DNA from: Polaribacter pectinis
Lineage (GTDB): Bacteria; Bacteroidota; Bacteroidia; Flavobacteriales; Flavobacteriaceae
Assembly: GCF_014352875.1 (NCBI RefSeq)
Contig: NZ_CP060695.1
Span: forward strand, 1,953,501 to 2,017,500
DNA: 64,000 bases
Direction: 5' to 3'
Shown here: positions 55,091 to 64,000 of the stretch, one piece after another
Layout: each line of letters begins with the position of its first letter
Position numbering within the stretch: position 1 is the first letter of the stretch
Translations under genes and position numbers: made by a program
Notes under the pieces: model-generated
What the model was told of the DNA's origin: nothing
The model's input: the letters and a program-made list of their open reading frames with translations, nothing else
The model's database searches: none

Positions 55091-56704
55091 TTAATAAACT
55101 TGCTCTCCATTTACAAAAGTTGAAACTACTTTAGTTTCAGGAATTTTACTTCCTTCAACTTCCATAATATTCTGATTCAAAATTACAAAATCTGCAAATT
55201 TACCAACTTCAATACTACCCTTTTCATCTTCTTCAAAATTAGAAAAAGCTGCCCAAATGGTCATTCCTTTTAGCGTTTCTTCTCTAGTTAACGCATTTTC
55301 CATCTGAAAACCATTCTCAGGATAATTATTTACATCTTTTCTAATAGTTGCTGCATAAAAAGTTAAAAACGGGTTTACTTGTTCTACCGGGAAATCAGTT
55401 CCCAACGCAATTTTCCCATATTGATTCAATAGGTCTTTAAATGCATAGGCTCCTTTTACTCTTTCTGCTCCTACTCTATCTTTTGCCCAATACATATCTG
55501 ATGTTGCATGAGTTGGTTGTACAGAAGGTAAAATATTATCGAAGTTTTTAAAATCTTCTTTAGATATTATTTGCGCATGTTCAATTCTCCAACGTCTATT
55601 TTTAGCATTTTTTAAAACTTCTTTGTAGGTTTTTAACATCCAAGTATTTGCAGAATCTCCAATAGCATGCGTATTCATTTGATAATCGGAAGCAGCAATT
55701 TGTTTCGCAATTTCTTGATATCTTTCTGGGAAATAAATTAACGCTCCAAAATGATTCTCTCTATCTGAATATGGTTTACGCATTGCAGCACCTCTAGAAC
55801 CTAAAGCGCCATCTCCATAAACTTTAAAAGAACGCACATTTAATCTATCCGTTTTTACAATTCCTTTATTTATGTAATAATCTATTTCTTGTTGATTATC
55901 ACCAGAAACCATTGCATAAACTCTCATTTTTAAATCGTTTGTTTGCTGTAAACTATCTATTAATTCAATTGTTTGTTTAGATATTCCAGCATCATCTACA
56001 GTTGTTAAACCATAAGAAAATGATATTTTCTCTGCATCTAACAATCCTTGTATTGCTTCTTTTTTAGAAGTTGACGGAAACTTGATGAAATCCATAGCAG
56101 CATCAATTAAAACACCTGTCATTTCTCCGTCTTTCATAATTATCTCACCTCCAGAAACTTTGGTGTTTTTTGATATTCCTGATAAATCAATTGCAGCTTG
56201 ATTTACCAAAAGTGCATGACCATCTACCCTACCAATTGCCACAGGGATTGTTGGAAATAGTTTATCTAACCTATCTTTAGTTGGGAATTCTTTTATTTCC
56301 CAATCGTTTTGGTCCCAACCTCTACCAGTAATAAAAGTTGTATTCTTTTGTTTTTGAAAAGCAACTAACTTTTCTAAAACCTCATCATAACTTGTTGTTC
56401 CTTCTAATGATACTTTTTGCTGTTGTAAACCCATTCTGTAAAAATGACAATGTGCATCTATTAAACCTGGCACAATTGTTTGGTTTTTTGCATCAATCGT
56501 ATTTTCTGATTGGTATTTATTCTGAATTTCATCACTAGAACCAACAGCAATAAACTTTCCGTCTTTTATTGCAAAAGCTTCCGCTGATTCAAAATTAGAA
56601 TTAACTGTATATGCGTTTGAGTTGATAACAATCATATCTGCTTTTTCTTTCTGACAAGAAATCATCAATATTGATACGATTAAAATTGAGAATAAACTTT
56701 TCAC
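55091..56704 (-). CDS. Amidohydrolase (YtcJ-like) lipoprotein
   Basis: 537 residues with lipoprotein signal (ILMISC, Cys17) and an amidohydrolase_3 composite: beta-sandwich part with IVINSNAYTV and TIDAKNQTIVPGLIDAHCHFYRMG (His-x-His metal pair), GRGWDQNDW, a catalytic barrel with FKVYGDGALGSRGAAM (Lys/Asp positions), NTHAIGDSAN and RWRIEHAQI, and LGTDFPVEQVNPF (Asp). It should hydrolyse an amide or ester in the periplasm; the substrate is unknown. The DoxX-like gene starts upstream with 12 bases between. Confidence 0.85.
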   Translation of the reverse strand: MKSLFSILIVSILMISCQKEKADMIVINSNAYTVNSNFESAEAFAIKDGKFIAVGSSDEIQNKYQSENTIDAKNQTIVPGLIDAHCHFYRMGLQQQKVSLEGTTSYDEVLEKLVAFQKQKNTTFITGRGWDQNDWEIKEFPTKDRLDKLFPTIPVAIGRVDGHALLVNQAAIDLSGISKNTKVSGGEIIMKDGEMTGVLIDAAMDFIKFPSTSKKEAIQGLLDAEKISFSYGLTTVDDAGISKQTIELIDSLQQTNDLKMRVYAMVSGDNQQEIDYYINKGIVKTDRLNVRSFKVYGDGALGSRGAAMRKPYSDRENHFGALIYFPERYQEIAKQIAASDYQMNTHAIGDSANTWMLKTYKEVLKNAKNRRWRIEHAQIISKEDFKNFDNILPSVQPTHATSDMYWAKDRVGAERVKGAYAFKDLLNQYGKIALGTDFPVEQVNPFLTFYAATIRKDVNNYPENGFQMENALTREETLKGMTIWAAFSNFEEDEKGSIEVGKFADFVILNQNIMEVEGSKIPETKVVSTFVNGEQVY

Positions 56705-56716
56705 TTTTTAAAAATT

Positions 56717-57079
56717 TTAAGAGTTTAAATAAATTAGGCATGCTAAATACATCAATAAAAATTGAAGTAATATTCTAAAAACTGCAACTTTTTTAGAACC
56801 AATTGCTGGTCTAATTTTTGTTGCATCCCAAATATGAATTGGAAGAAAAAGAATCAACAAAATAAAAATTCCTGCTGCTGCACTTTTAGTTATTGAAGTA
56901 AAAAACAATGCTATTCCTAAACCAAATTCTATAACACCAACAACGTAATTTACCAATAATTTTGGTAAAAAATCTGGAATAAAATACTTAAAAAATTTAG
57001 GTTTTATAATATGCATAGTTCCTGCAAAGCAGAAAAAAGCTCCAAAAATAATTTTAAGAATTAAAACAAAAACTTCCAT
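56717..57079 (-). CDS. DoxX-like membrane protein
   Basis: 120 residues with four predicted transmembrane helices (about 4-22, 43-62, 68-84, 100-117). AGTMHIIKPKFFKYFIP after the first helix and VVGVIEFGLGIAL are typical of the DoxX/MauE-like family. Function of these small proteins is not settled (quinone-linked redox roles for some). It starts four bases after the M28 peptidase stop, so peptidase, DoxX-like and amidohydrolase appear to form an operon. Confidence 0.75.
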   Translation of the reverse strand: MEVFVLILKIIFGAFFCFAGTMHIIKPKFFKYFIPDFLPKLLVNYVVGVIEFGLGIALFFTSITKSAAAGIFILLILFLPIHIWDATKIRPAIGSKKVAVFRILLQFLLMYLACLIYLNS

Positions 57080-57083
57080 AAGA

Positions 57084-58517
57084 TTATGGCTTAACTGGTG
57101 TATTTTTATATAAATATTTATCCATTAAATAAATAATACTTGCCATAGAAGCACTCCCTAATTCTAATTCCCTTTTGTTTACTTTATCGAAAGTATCTAT
57201 GCTTGTGTGATGATAATCGAAATATCTTTGAGAATCTGGTCTGTAACCAACTAACGTTACATTATCGTCTTTTAATGGAGAAATATCTGCGCCAGAACCA
57301 CCTTTGTCTAAATCATGTAAACCATAAGGAGACAATAGTTTTTTCCAACTTTGTAATAATTTTGTATTTACAGCATTTGCATCAATAGTGAAACCTCTTG
57401 GGGTATGTCCTCCAGCATCAGATTCTAAACCTCCAATATGGTTTTCTTTGTTCAATTTTGCTAATTCAGCATATTTTTTTGCACCTCTTGTTCCGTTTTC
57501 TTCATTCATAAAAAACACAACTCGTAATGTGTTTTTAGGTTTAATGTTATTCTTTTTGAATAAATAAGCAACTTCTAAAGATTGTACAATTCCTGTTCCA
57601 TCATCGTGTGCACCTTCACCTAAATCCCAAGAATCTAAATGTCCGCCAACAACCATAATATTTTCTGGAGTTTCAGAACCTGTAATTTGTCCAACCACAT
57701 TAAAAGATGGTGCATCTGGCAAAGTTTTGCAACTTTGTTTAAAGTAGAATTTTAAATTAGGATATTGCTTTAAATCAGCACTTAAAATTTCTGCTGCTCT
57801 AGAACTAATTGCAGCTGTTGGTGTGTATTGTTCTATGGGAATATCTCCATAGCTCATAGTTCCTGTATGAGGATTATCGTCAATTACATTAGTCATAGAA
57901 CGCACAATAACACCTTTTGCTCCAAATTTACCACATACTCTTGCGCCAGAATAACGCTGACCTACACAACCTCCATAAGCCTGAAAAGTATTTATTAATG
58001 TATTATCGAAAGCTCCATTAAAAAAGACAATTTTATCGCGTAATTTCTCGCCCATTTCTTCCGCTTCTTCCAAACTTTTTACCTCAATAACTTCTGCTAA
58101 AATTCCAGATTCTGGTGTTGCAATAGAAAACCCTAATGCACAAATTGGTACATTTTTCTGACCTCCATCTGTGGTATAAGTTGCTATTTCTTTTTCACCT
58201 CTAACCCAATGTGGCACCATAACTGGTTGCAACCAAACTGAATCTAAACCAACTTCATTCATTAATTTCGTGCCCCATTCTACTGCTTTTGCAGCTTCAG
58301 GAGAACCAGATAAACGTCCGCCAATATTTTTAGTTAAATCTCTTAACCATTCGTAAGATTTACCTTCTGTTAAAGCACTGTTGAATAAAGTTTTTATACT
58401 TGTTGAATCGATTTTTTCTTCTGAAGATAATAGATTAGAATCTACGACTTTTTCTTGTTTTTGATTACAAGACAATATAAATAATGAAGTTAAAAATAAG
58501 AAAGTGATTTTTTTCAT
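57084..58517 (-). CDS. M28 family zinc peptidase lipoprotein
   Basis: 477 residues from ATG at 58517, giving the lipoprotein signal KKITFLFLTSLFILSC; the longer frame adds 19 unrelated residues. A PA domain (about 130-260) precedes the M28 catalytic core: VVGGHLDSWDLGEGAHDDGTG (His and bridging Asp), FMNEENGTRGAKKYAE (Glu-Glu), LESDAGGHTPRGF (Asp) and YHHTSIDTFDKV (final His). An exopeptidase of the glutamate-carboxypeptidase/aminopeptidase S type at the cell envelope, probably releasing amino acids from peptides. Confidence 0.9.
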   Translation of the reverse strand: MKKITFLFLTSLFILSCNQKQEKVVDSNLLSSEEKIDSTSIKTLFNSALTEGKSYEWLRDLTKNIGGRLSGSPEAAKAVEWGTKLMNEVGLDSVWLQPVMVPHWVRGEKEIATYTTDGGQKNVPICALGFSIATPESGILAEVIEVKSLEEAEEMGEKLRDKIVFFNGAFDNTLINTFQAYGGCVGQRYSGARVCGKFGAKGVIVRSMTNVIDDNPHTGTMSYGDIPIEQYTPTAAISSRAAEILSADLKQYPNLKFYFKQSCKTLPDAPSFNVVGQITGSETPENIMVVGGHLDSWDLGEGAHDDGTGIVQSLEVAYLFKKNNIKPKNTLRVVFFMNEENGTRGAKKYAELAKLNKENHIGGLESDAGGHTPRGFTIDANAVNTKLLQSWKKLLSPYGLHDLDKGGSGADISPLKDDNVTLVGYRPDSQRYFDYHHTSIDTFDKVNKRELELGSASMASIIYLMDKYLYKNTPVKP

Positions 58518-58608
58518 TTGGTAGTTATTTATTAGAATTGATAAAGCTACAAAAATGAAATGATAATTTAGCAACTAGAAAAATCAATCTATTGAATAAC
58601 AGAGAAAC

Positions 58609-60378
58609 TTAAAAATCAAACTTATAAGTAATACCCGCCAAAGCTTGAAAACCTTGTGTGTCGAAATTTGCAAAACGTTGGTATTCTGTATTTAAAACAT
58701 TGTTCAGTTTTAAGAAAGCAGAAAACTTATCGTTAAAATGATATCCACCATTTAAATTCACATCAATGAAAGAATCTATGGTTTGTATTCCACTAAAACT
58801 TGAAGGAAATTCTCCATTATATAAACCATCTTTTCTTTCACTTACATAAAAAGCATTTGCAGATGCATACCATTTATTCTTTTTATATTCTGTTTTTAAA
58901 GATGCTTGTAAAGTTGGTAAATTCCATTCCGTTAAGGCATTTGTAACAGTGTAATTATCGAATTGTATTTGTGTAGTAAAAGTGATTCTTTTAGAAAAAT
59001 CGTATTGAACTTCTGCAAACAGTGAGGTTGTTTTAACATCATCATAATACACACTAAATGAGTTACCAAACTCATAACCTTTTAAAAGCGAATTATTAAC
59101 AACTGCAGTAGAACCATCTGATTTAGATGCGTTTCTTAAAAACAAGGGTTTGTCTTCTTCATTTTTAGCACTTGCTTTTAAATTAAAACTGATGTCGTTT
59201 GTTATATTTCCGTTGAAGCCTAGAAACCAATTAGACTCTTCTAAGGTTTGCGTAATAAATAAAGTAGGTGAAATAAAAGGGTTTTCTTCTGTAAAACTCT
59301 TGTAAGTGTTTGTGTGTAAATCGCCTGAAAAACCTCCATAAATATTTAGGTGTTCTTTTATTATTGGTCTTTGAAGTAATACATCTGGAATTAAGAAAAT
59401 ATTACTAGCATCATTTTCGGAATCTAAAGAAACATAGGTTTTTAAACCTGCTTTAAATGCAAAACCTAAATATGCAATTTTATATTCTGGATTTATTTTA
59501 ACAGTAATAATGCTATATTTTACAGGATTATTGTCTTTATAACTATTCTTAAATTCGCCTTTTAAATATTCTACACTGGTTTTAATTGAAATATCATTTA
59601 AATTAGGTTTTATAAAATCTAAAGGAAAATCTAGCTTGGCATCAAATTTTGCTAAAATTTCTGTGCTATTATAATCGTCTGTAAAGTAAGAGGCAGAAAT
59701 TTTACCAAAATCTATATATGAATCTTTAAAAGTGAATTCTCCAATAACATTAAAATAGTTATAAGTTTGTTCTTCATTTATTGAATTTACAGTAGTTTCT
59801 GCAAACACTATTTCTGGCAGGCCATACCAATTGTATTGGTTTCTCTCTGAATTTAAACTCACTTTCCAATCGAAATAACGATCTTCTTGTTTGTAAAAAG
59901 CTCCTACATTAAAATTAGAAAAAGTACTATTTAAAACAGATTTTCTAACATTTTCTTCTGAAGCTAAATATTTAGCAGATAAACCAAACTCGTTTTCGAA
60001 TCTTGTACTGTGATGTAAAAAGGTTTCTACAAAAGGAGTTGCATAATTACCATAACCTACTGCTAAATAATTTTTGTAAATACGTTCTTTAACACCAACA
60101 TCTATCCCTTTTACAACTCCACTTTTAGGGATAAAAGTAGAAGCTACAGGTGCAGAAAAAATAGTATATTCTAATTTCTTCTTTTTACTTTTCTCAAAAA
60201 TTTTTAAAGTAGGGTTCTTCTTTATTTTTTTTGCATCAGCAATTTTTGGATTGTATTTTGTAACTACTTCTACAACTTCTGTTTTTACAGTATCCTTAAC
60301 TTTTTCTATAGGCTCTTCTTGTGCCTTTGCAGAAAAAATGCCCAATAGAATTAGTAATATGGTAAAGCCTTTTTTCAT
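58609..60378 (-). CDS. TonB-dependent-receptor-like outer-membrane barrel without plug
   Basis: 589 residues: signal peptide (1-19), a short N-terminal region with KTEVVEVVTKYNPKIADAKKI, then a long series of amphipathic beta strands and the C-terminal signature LNNVLNTEYQRFANFDTQGF followed by a strand ending KFDF. The plug domain of true TonB receptors is missing. It begins one base before the stop of the TPR gene, so the pair is translated together; similar barrel plus TPR pairs are common in Flavobacteria. Possible outer-membrane complex; function unknown. Confidence 0.75.
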   Translation of the reverse strand: MKKGFTILLILLGIFSAKAQEEPIEKVKDTVKTEVVEVVTKYNPKIADAKKIKKNPTLKIFEKSKKKKLEYTIFSAPVASTFIPKSGVVKGIDVGVKERIYKNYLAVGYGNYATPFVETFLHHSTRFENEFGLSAKYLASEENVRKSVLNSTFSNFNVGAFYKQEDRYFDWKVSLNSERNQYNWYGLPEIVFAETTVNSINEEQTYNYFNVIGEFTFKDSYIDFGKISASYFTDDYNSTEILAKFDAKLDFPLDFIKPNLNDISIKTSVEYLKGEFKNSYKDNNPVKYSIITVKINPEYKIAYLGFAFKAGLKTYVSLDSENDASNIFLIPDVLLQRPIIKEHLNIYGGFSGDLHTNTYKSFTEENPFISPTLFITQTLEESNWFLGFNGNITNDISFNLKASAKNEEDKPLFLRNASKSDGSTAVVNNSLLKGYEFGNSFSVYYDDVKTTSLFAEVQYDFSKRITFTTQIQFDNYTVTNALTEWNLPTLQASLKTEYKKNKWYASANAFYVSERKDGLYNGEFPSSFSGIQTIDSFIDVNLNGGYHFNDKFSAFLKLNNVLNTEYQRFANFDTQGFQALAGITYKFDF

Positions 60379-60379
60379 T

Positions 60380-63300
60380 TTATTTTTTGTTTTCTTTTTT
60401 AGGAGTTTCTGTCTTAACTGGTGTAACAGAGTTATTTGTTTTGGCTTCGTTTTCTTTTATAGTATCTAATTCTGTTTGTGCTTCTTCAATAATATCTTCG
60501 AATTGTTTAAAGTTTTTAATTACATTTTCTAACACAAAAGTTGCTTGATACACATCTTTTAATCCGTAATAATTTTTACCCATTATTACGTAACTCTTAA
60601 CAGCCCAATACTTATGTGCTGAATAATTAGCTATTAATTCTTGAACTACTTTGTTAGAATCTGCATAGTCTTGTTGTTGGTTTTTAAAGAAAGCATTGTA
60701 AAACAAGGCTTCTGCTTTTAACTCTCCTGTTGCATTTTTTTCTACTTCACCATAAAACTCTTCAGCAGTTAAAAAATCTTCAGTTTTATAAGATGCTCTT
60801 GCAATAATTGTTTTAGCATCATACTCTAAATCTTGTTCAACTTTCTCTCTTAACAATATTTTTTTAGCATATTCTATGGCAAAATCATAAGCTTCAGTTT
60901 CATAATACCCTTTCATTAAATTACTCTGTGCAAAAAGCACGTTTTCTGTTGCATATGCTTCTTGCTCTAACCTATCTAAAAGCGGAAGTGCATTGTTAAA
61001 ATCTCCTTTTTGTAAATAAATTTGAGATAACTTACTTAAAGACTCTTCACTAAACTCATTTTGTTCTTCTTCTAAAACAACTTCATAATTTGCAGCTGCT
61101 TTGTCAAATTCTTTTACCTTAAAGAGGATATCAGCTAAATAATAATTTGCTTTTATTTTATGAATTCCTTCAGGAAAACTTCTTGTATATTTAAATAGGC
61201 TATTTACAATTGCATTACCATCTTTTGAGCCAAAATATAATTTTTCAGCAACTGCAAATGTTGTATTATCTAAATCTGAATTGGTAACATTTATAAACTT
61301 TAAGTCTTTAATCCAATTAATATAATCATCTAAATTACCATTATCTATATAAATATTTCTTGCATTTGCAACGGCCTCAAAAGCATCTGGTGAATTTGGA
61401 AATTGACTTGTAACTCTTTTAAATTTTTGTAAAGCGTCTTGATTTTTATTATCATTATAATACATTAAACCTTGCCTTACCAATGCTTTTGGTAAGAAAA
61501 CACTTTTTGGATGTTTATCTAACAATCTATCAAAAGCTTGCTGTGCTTTCTCATTGTTTTTAAGAGCTGTATACGTTATTCCCAATTGATACAAAGCATC
61601 ATCTTTTAAAGATGAAACTTGAAAATCATTCACAACTTTTGTAAGTGCTATAATTTTTTTATCATTTTCATCTGTAAAACCATAGCTCATTCCTATTTGG
61701 TACTGTGCATAATCTGCACCAGAACCTTGTTCTTTTATTAATTTCTCATAAGACTCTACAGCATTTTTATATGCTCTTTCTGCAAAATAACTATCTCCCA
61801 AGCGAACTAAAGCGTCATCTCTAACATCATTCTCTATTGAGTCTTTCTTTAAAAAATCTTCAAAAGCTATACTTGCTTTATCATATTCTTTCAACTTAAA
61901 ATGACTGTAGCCAATATTGTAATCAATTAACGAAAACTCATCTTTATCAGATTTTAAAAACTTTTTTAGTACAACATACTTTGTTAGTGCATCTTTATAA
62001 TCTTCTAATCTATAAATAGTTTCTGCTTCCCAATATTGCGCTTTTTGATTTACTTCTGGGTTATTAGAATTCTTGCTTTTTGTAAAATATGGCAACGCTT
62101 CTTTTAGCTTTCTCTCATTAAATAATTGAATTCCTCTGTAAAAAGAAACTTCTAAAGACATTGCTAAATTTTCTTTAGATTTCTTTTTTTCTAAAAACTC
62201 TAAAGCTCCTTTATAATCTTGTTGATGGATATATGATGAAACCACCAATTTACTGATCTCATCATAAGATTTAGATTTCGGATACGCTTTTAAATAATCT
62301 TGTAAAACTTCAGCTACACTTTTAAAAGGATTTCCTTCTTCGTAACTTAATTTTACATAGTTTAAAGCGGCATCTTGTTTAATTTCTCTATCGAAATGCA
62401 TTTCAGATGCAGATTTAAAAGCATTTAAAGCTTCTGCTTTTTTATCTAAATTTAAATAACATTCTCCTAAATGATAGTAAGCATTTTGGGCAACGCTATT
62501 TTTTTCATCAATTATTTTATTAAAATTACTTACAGCATTTTCAAAATCATTTTGTTTGTAGTAAGCATAACCTAATTGATAAAAATCTGTATTATTCCAC
62601 TTTCCTTTTTTACCTCTGTATTCTTTTAAATAAGGAATAGCTTCTGCATATTTTTTTAAGTTGAAGTAACTTTCTCCTACAATTTTAGAAATTTCTGATC
62701 TTTCTTTTCTCTTTACAGTCTTTAACAATTCTTCTCCAACAATTGTACAACGCTCAAACTTTCCTGCTTTAAAACTAATATCTAACAAATAATAAGAAAT
62801 CTCTAATCTATAGGTTTCATTATCTGCAATTTCTTTTAAAGTAGATTCTGCAATTCCATAATCTTCTAATTTATAAGCAATATAACCATAATAATATCTA
62901 GAATCATTACCATACTTGGGGTCATTAATTAACCCTAAAAAATGTGGTTTTGCCAAAGAATAGTTATTAGTAACTAATAAACCATATCCTTTTTTAAAAT
63001 TAAGTTCTTTTCTGTTATCATCAGAAAGTAAATCTGTATTTACTTTTCCGTACCATTTTAAAGCGTAAGCCGCTTTTTTATTTGCAAAATAATAATTGGC
63101 AACATTAAAATAGGCTTTATTCTTCTTGTTACTGTTGGGATTTTCGTCAACAAAAGCCAAAACTTTTTTATCTGCATCTGGCTGATTTAACTTTACAGCG
63201 CACATTGCTTCATAATAAGCAGCATCAGATTTTAAATTAGAACTTTTTGTAGCTTCATTATTTACTTTTGTAAATGTTTTTTGAGCAGCAGCATACGCCT

Positions 63301-63439
63301 TGTTATAAAACAAATGCAACGCATTATTATAATCCGTTAAAACATTAGTTTCTGCAACAGATTGTTGGCAAAAACCTGATACAGAAAGTAATAAAATAAA
63401 AATGAATAGAAACTGTTTTCTATTAAAACCAAACTTCAT
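60380..63439 (-). CDS. Large tetratricopeptide-repeat protein, exported
   Basis: 1019 residues from ATG at 63439, which gives a signal peptide (FIFILLLSVSGFCQ); the longer frame adds 26 unrelated residues. Nearly the whole mature protein is TPR-like helix pairs, e.g. DAALVRLGDSYFAERAYKNA-type units, YYHLGECYLNLDKKAEALNA, ALYQLGITYTALKNNEKAQQ and LSQIYLQKGDFNNALPLLDR, ending in a Lys/Glu/Asn-rich tail. It is probably a periplasmic scaffold working with the barrel encoded directly downstream. Divergent from ftsE. Confidence 0.85.
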   Translation of the reverse strand: MKFGFNRKQFLFIFILLLSVSGFCQQSVAETNVLTDYNNALHLFYNKAYAAAQKTFTKVNNEATKSSNLKSDAAYYEAMCAVKLNQPDADKKVLAFVDENPNSNKKNKAYFNVANYYFANKKAAYALKWYGKVNTDLLSDDNRKELNFKKGYGLLVTNNYSLAKPHFLGLINDPKYGNDSRYYYGYIAYKLEDYGIAESTLKEIADNETYRLEISYYLLDISFKAGKFERCTIVGEELLKTVKRKERSEISKIVGESYFNLKKYAEAIPYLKEYRGKKGKWNNTDFYQLGYAYYKQNDFENAVSNFNKIIDEKNSVAQNAYYHLGECYLNLDKKAEALNAFKSASEMHFDREIKQDAALNYVKLSYEEGNPFKSVAEVLQDYLKAYPKSKSYDEISKLVVSSYIHQQDYKGALEFLEKKKSKENLAMSLEVSFYRGIQLFNERKLKEALPYFTKSKNSNNPEVNQKAQYWEAETIYRLEDYKDALTKYVVLKKFLKSDKDEFSLIDYNIGYSHFKLKEYDKASIAFEDFLKKDSIENDVRDDALVRLGDSYFAERAYKNAVESYEKLIKEQGSGADYAQYQIGMSYGFTDENDKKIIALTKVVNDFQVSSLKDDALYQLGITYTALKNNEKAQQAFDRLLDKHPKSVFLPKALVRQGLMYYNDNKNQDALQKFKRVTSQFPNSPDAFEAVANARNIYIDNGNLDDYINWIKDLKFINVTNSDLDNTTFAVAEKLYFGSKDGNAIVNSLFKYTRSFPEGIHKIKANYYLADILFKVKEFDKAAANYEVVLEEEQNEFSEESLSKLSQIYLQKGDFNNALPLLDRLEQEAYATENVLFAQSNLMKGYYETEAYDFAIEYAKKILLREKVEQDLEYDAKTIIARASYKTEDFLTAEEFYGEVEKNATGELKAEALFYNAFFKNQQQDYADSNKVVQELIANYSAHKYWAVKSYVIMGKNYYGLKDVYQATFVLENVIKNFKQFEDIIEEAQTELDTIKENEAKTNNSVTPVKTETPKKENKK

Positions 63440-63550
63440 ACAATTATTTTTGATGCTCAAAATGAATAACGCACATTTTTTAGATTTGTTTGATGGGGGA
63501 AGAAAAAATGTTGACAATTTTTAATCAAAAATAAGAATTGTTTGTAATTA

Positions 63551-63583
63551 TTGTTAGAAAATCGTTAGAAACTTATAAGTTTG
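63551..63583 (+). promoter_or_regulatory. ftsE promoter
   Basis: TTG (63551-63553) and TAAGTTTG (63576-63583), 22 nt apart, match the flavobacterial promoter pattern and lie 18 nt before the ftsE ATG. Confidence 0.55.
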
Positions 63584-63601
63584 TAAAAAACTATTTATCT
63601 T

Positions 63602-64000
63602 ATGGAAAAACCAGTTTTACATTTAGAAAACGCAGACATTTATCAAAGAGATAATTTGGTCTTGTCTAAAGTGAATTTATCAATTAATAAAGGAGATTTT
63701 TACTATTTAATTGGTAAAACTGGTAGTGGAAAAAGTAGTTTAATGAAAACTTTATATGGCGATTTACGTCTACAAAGAGGTATAGGAACCATAGTAGATT
63801 TTGATTTAAAAAACTTAAAAGACAAAGAAATTCCGTTTTTAAGAAGAAAAATAGGAATTGTTTTTCAAGATTTTAAGTTGTTAAGTGACAGAACCATTTT
63901 TGGAAATTTAGAATTTGTTTTAAAAGCCACAGGTTGGAAAGACAAAGAGAAAATGAAAGAAAAGATTAATGAAGTTTTAGATAAAGTTGGGATGAAATCT
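63602..64000 (+). CDS. ftsE: Cell-division ABC-type ATPase FtsE (partial, runs off the right edge)
   Basis: 133 codons visible from ATG at 63602. It starts MEKPVLHLENADIYQRDNLV and shows Walker A LIGKTGSGKSSLMKTLYG and the Q-loop GIVFQDFKLLSDRTIFGN, which is typical of FtsE rather than other ABC ATPases. With FtsX it regulates peptidoglycan hydrolysis at the division site. The signature, Walker B and C-terminus lie beyond the window. Confidence 0.88.
   Translation, partial: MEKPVLHLENADIYQRDNLVLSKVNLSINKGDFYYLIGKTGSGKSSLMKTLYGDLRLQRGIGTIVDFDLKNLKDKEIPFLRRKIGIVFQDFKLLSDRTIFGNLEFVLKATGWKDKEKMKEKINEVLDKVGMKS

Overview
The window looks like a low-GC marine flavobacterium, close to Polaribacter or Tenacibaculum. 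Three things point there: type IX secretion C-terminal sorting domains on large exported proteins, TAnnTTTG-type promoter -7 elements, and Bacteroidota-type genes (reporter-domain hybrid sensor kinase, DUF6588, tyrosine recombinase with arm domain, TonB-receptor-like barrel). No rRNA, intact tRNA or CRISPR array was seen.

Region 1 (1-5940) is the worn remains of a polysaccharide-use locus. It holds a stop-interrupted carbohydrate-binding-module fragment, an intact T9SS-secreted GH16 protein, the broken N-terminus of a sulfatase, the N-terminal stub of a sodium:solute symporter, and a complete symporter of the vSGLT type. Region 2 (5941 to about 17000) is an integrated element. It carries decayed gene remnants, a family of 62-64 nt palindromes, and a 1605-residue primase-helicase gene split exactly in its Walker A motif by a 375 nt group I intron. 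It also carries a DUF2752 membrane protein, a VanY-like lipoprotein, an SH3 membrane protein, an XRE regulator and a tyrosine integrase. Region 3 (17046-31768) is an L-fucose catabolic locus. Its sulfatase and hybrid two-component sensor have been truncated into each other by a deletion. FucI, kinase, aldolase, AraC regulator, AldA, FucP, mutarotase and LldD together take L-fucose to DHAP and pyruvate, and fructose-1,6-bisphosphatase sits in the same operon for gluconeogenesis.

Region 4 (32061-39250) is housekeeping: zinc-ribbon protein, RecQ, malate dehydrogenase, DUF6588 barrel and GyrB, each separated by clear hairpin terminators. Region 5 (39361-44551) is the most interesting part. A short leader peptide with 9 Asn in 15 residues lies before an intrinsic terminator, then gatC, gatA and a single 1117-residue GatB-AspRS fusion whose AspRS part has the His typical of non-discriminating enzymes. 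I read this as a covalently tethered Asn-transamidosome whose transcription is attenuated by the Asn-tRNA supply. Region 6 (44567-51979) is the trp operon (E-G-D-C-F-B-A) with its own Trp-Trp-Trp leader and terminator; interspersed repeats, a small membrane protein and a four-helix-bundle protein have been inserted between genes.

Region 7 (52043-64000) holds a T9SS ASP-box propeller protein, an FKBP lipoprotein, an amidohydrolase lipoprotein, a DoxX-like protein, an M28 peptidase lipoprotein, a TonB-receptor-like barrel, a large TPR protein, and the start of ftsE running off the right edge.
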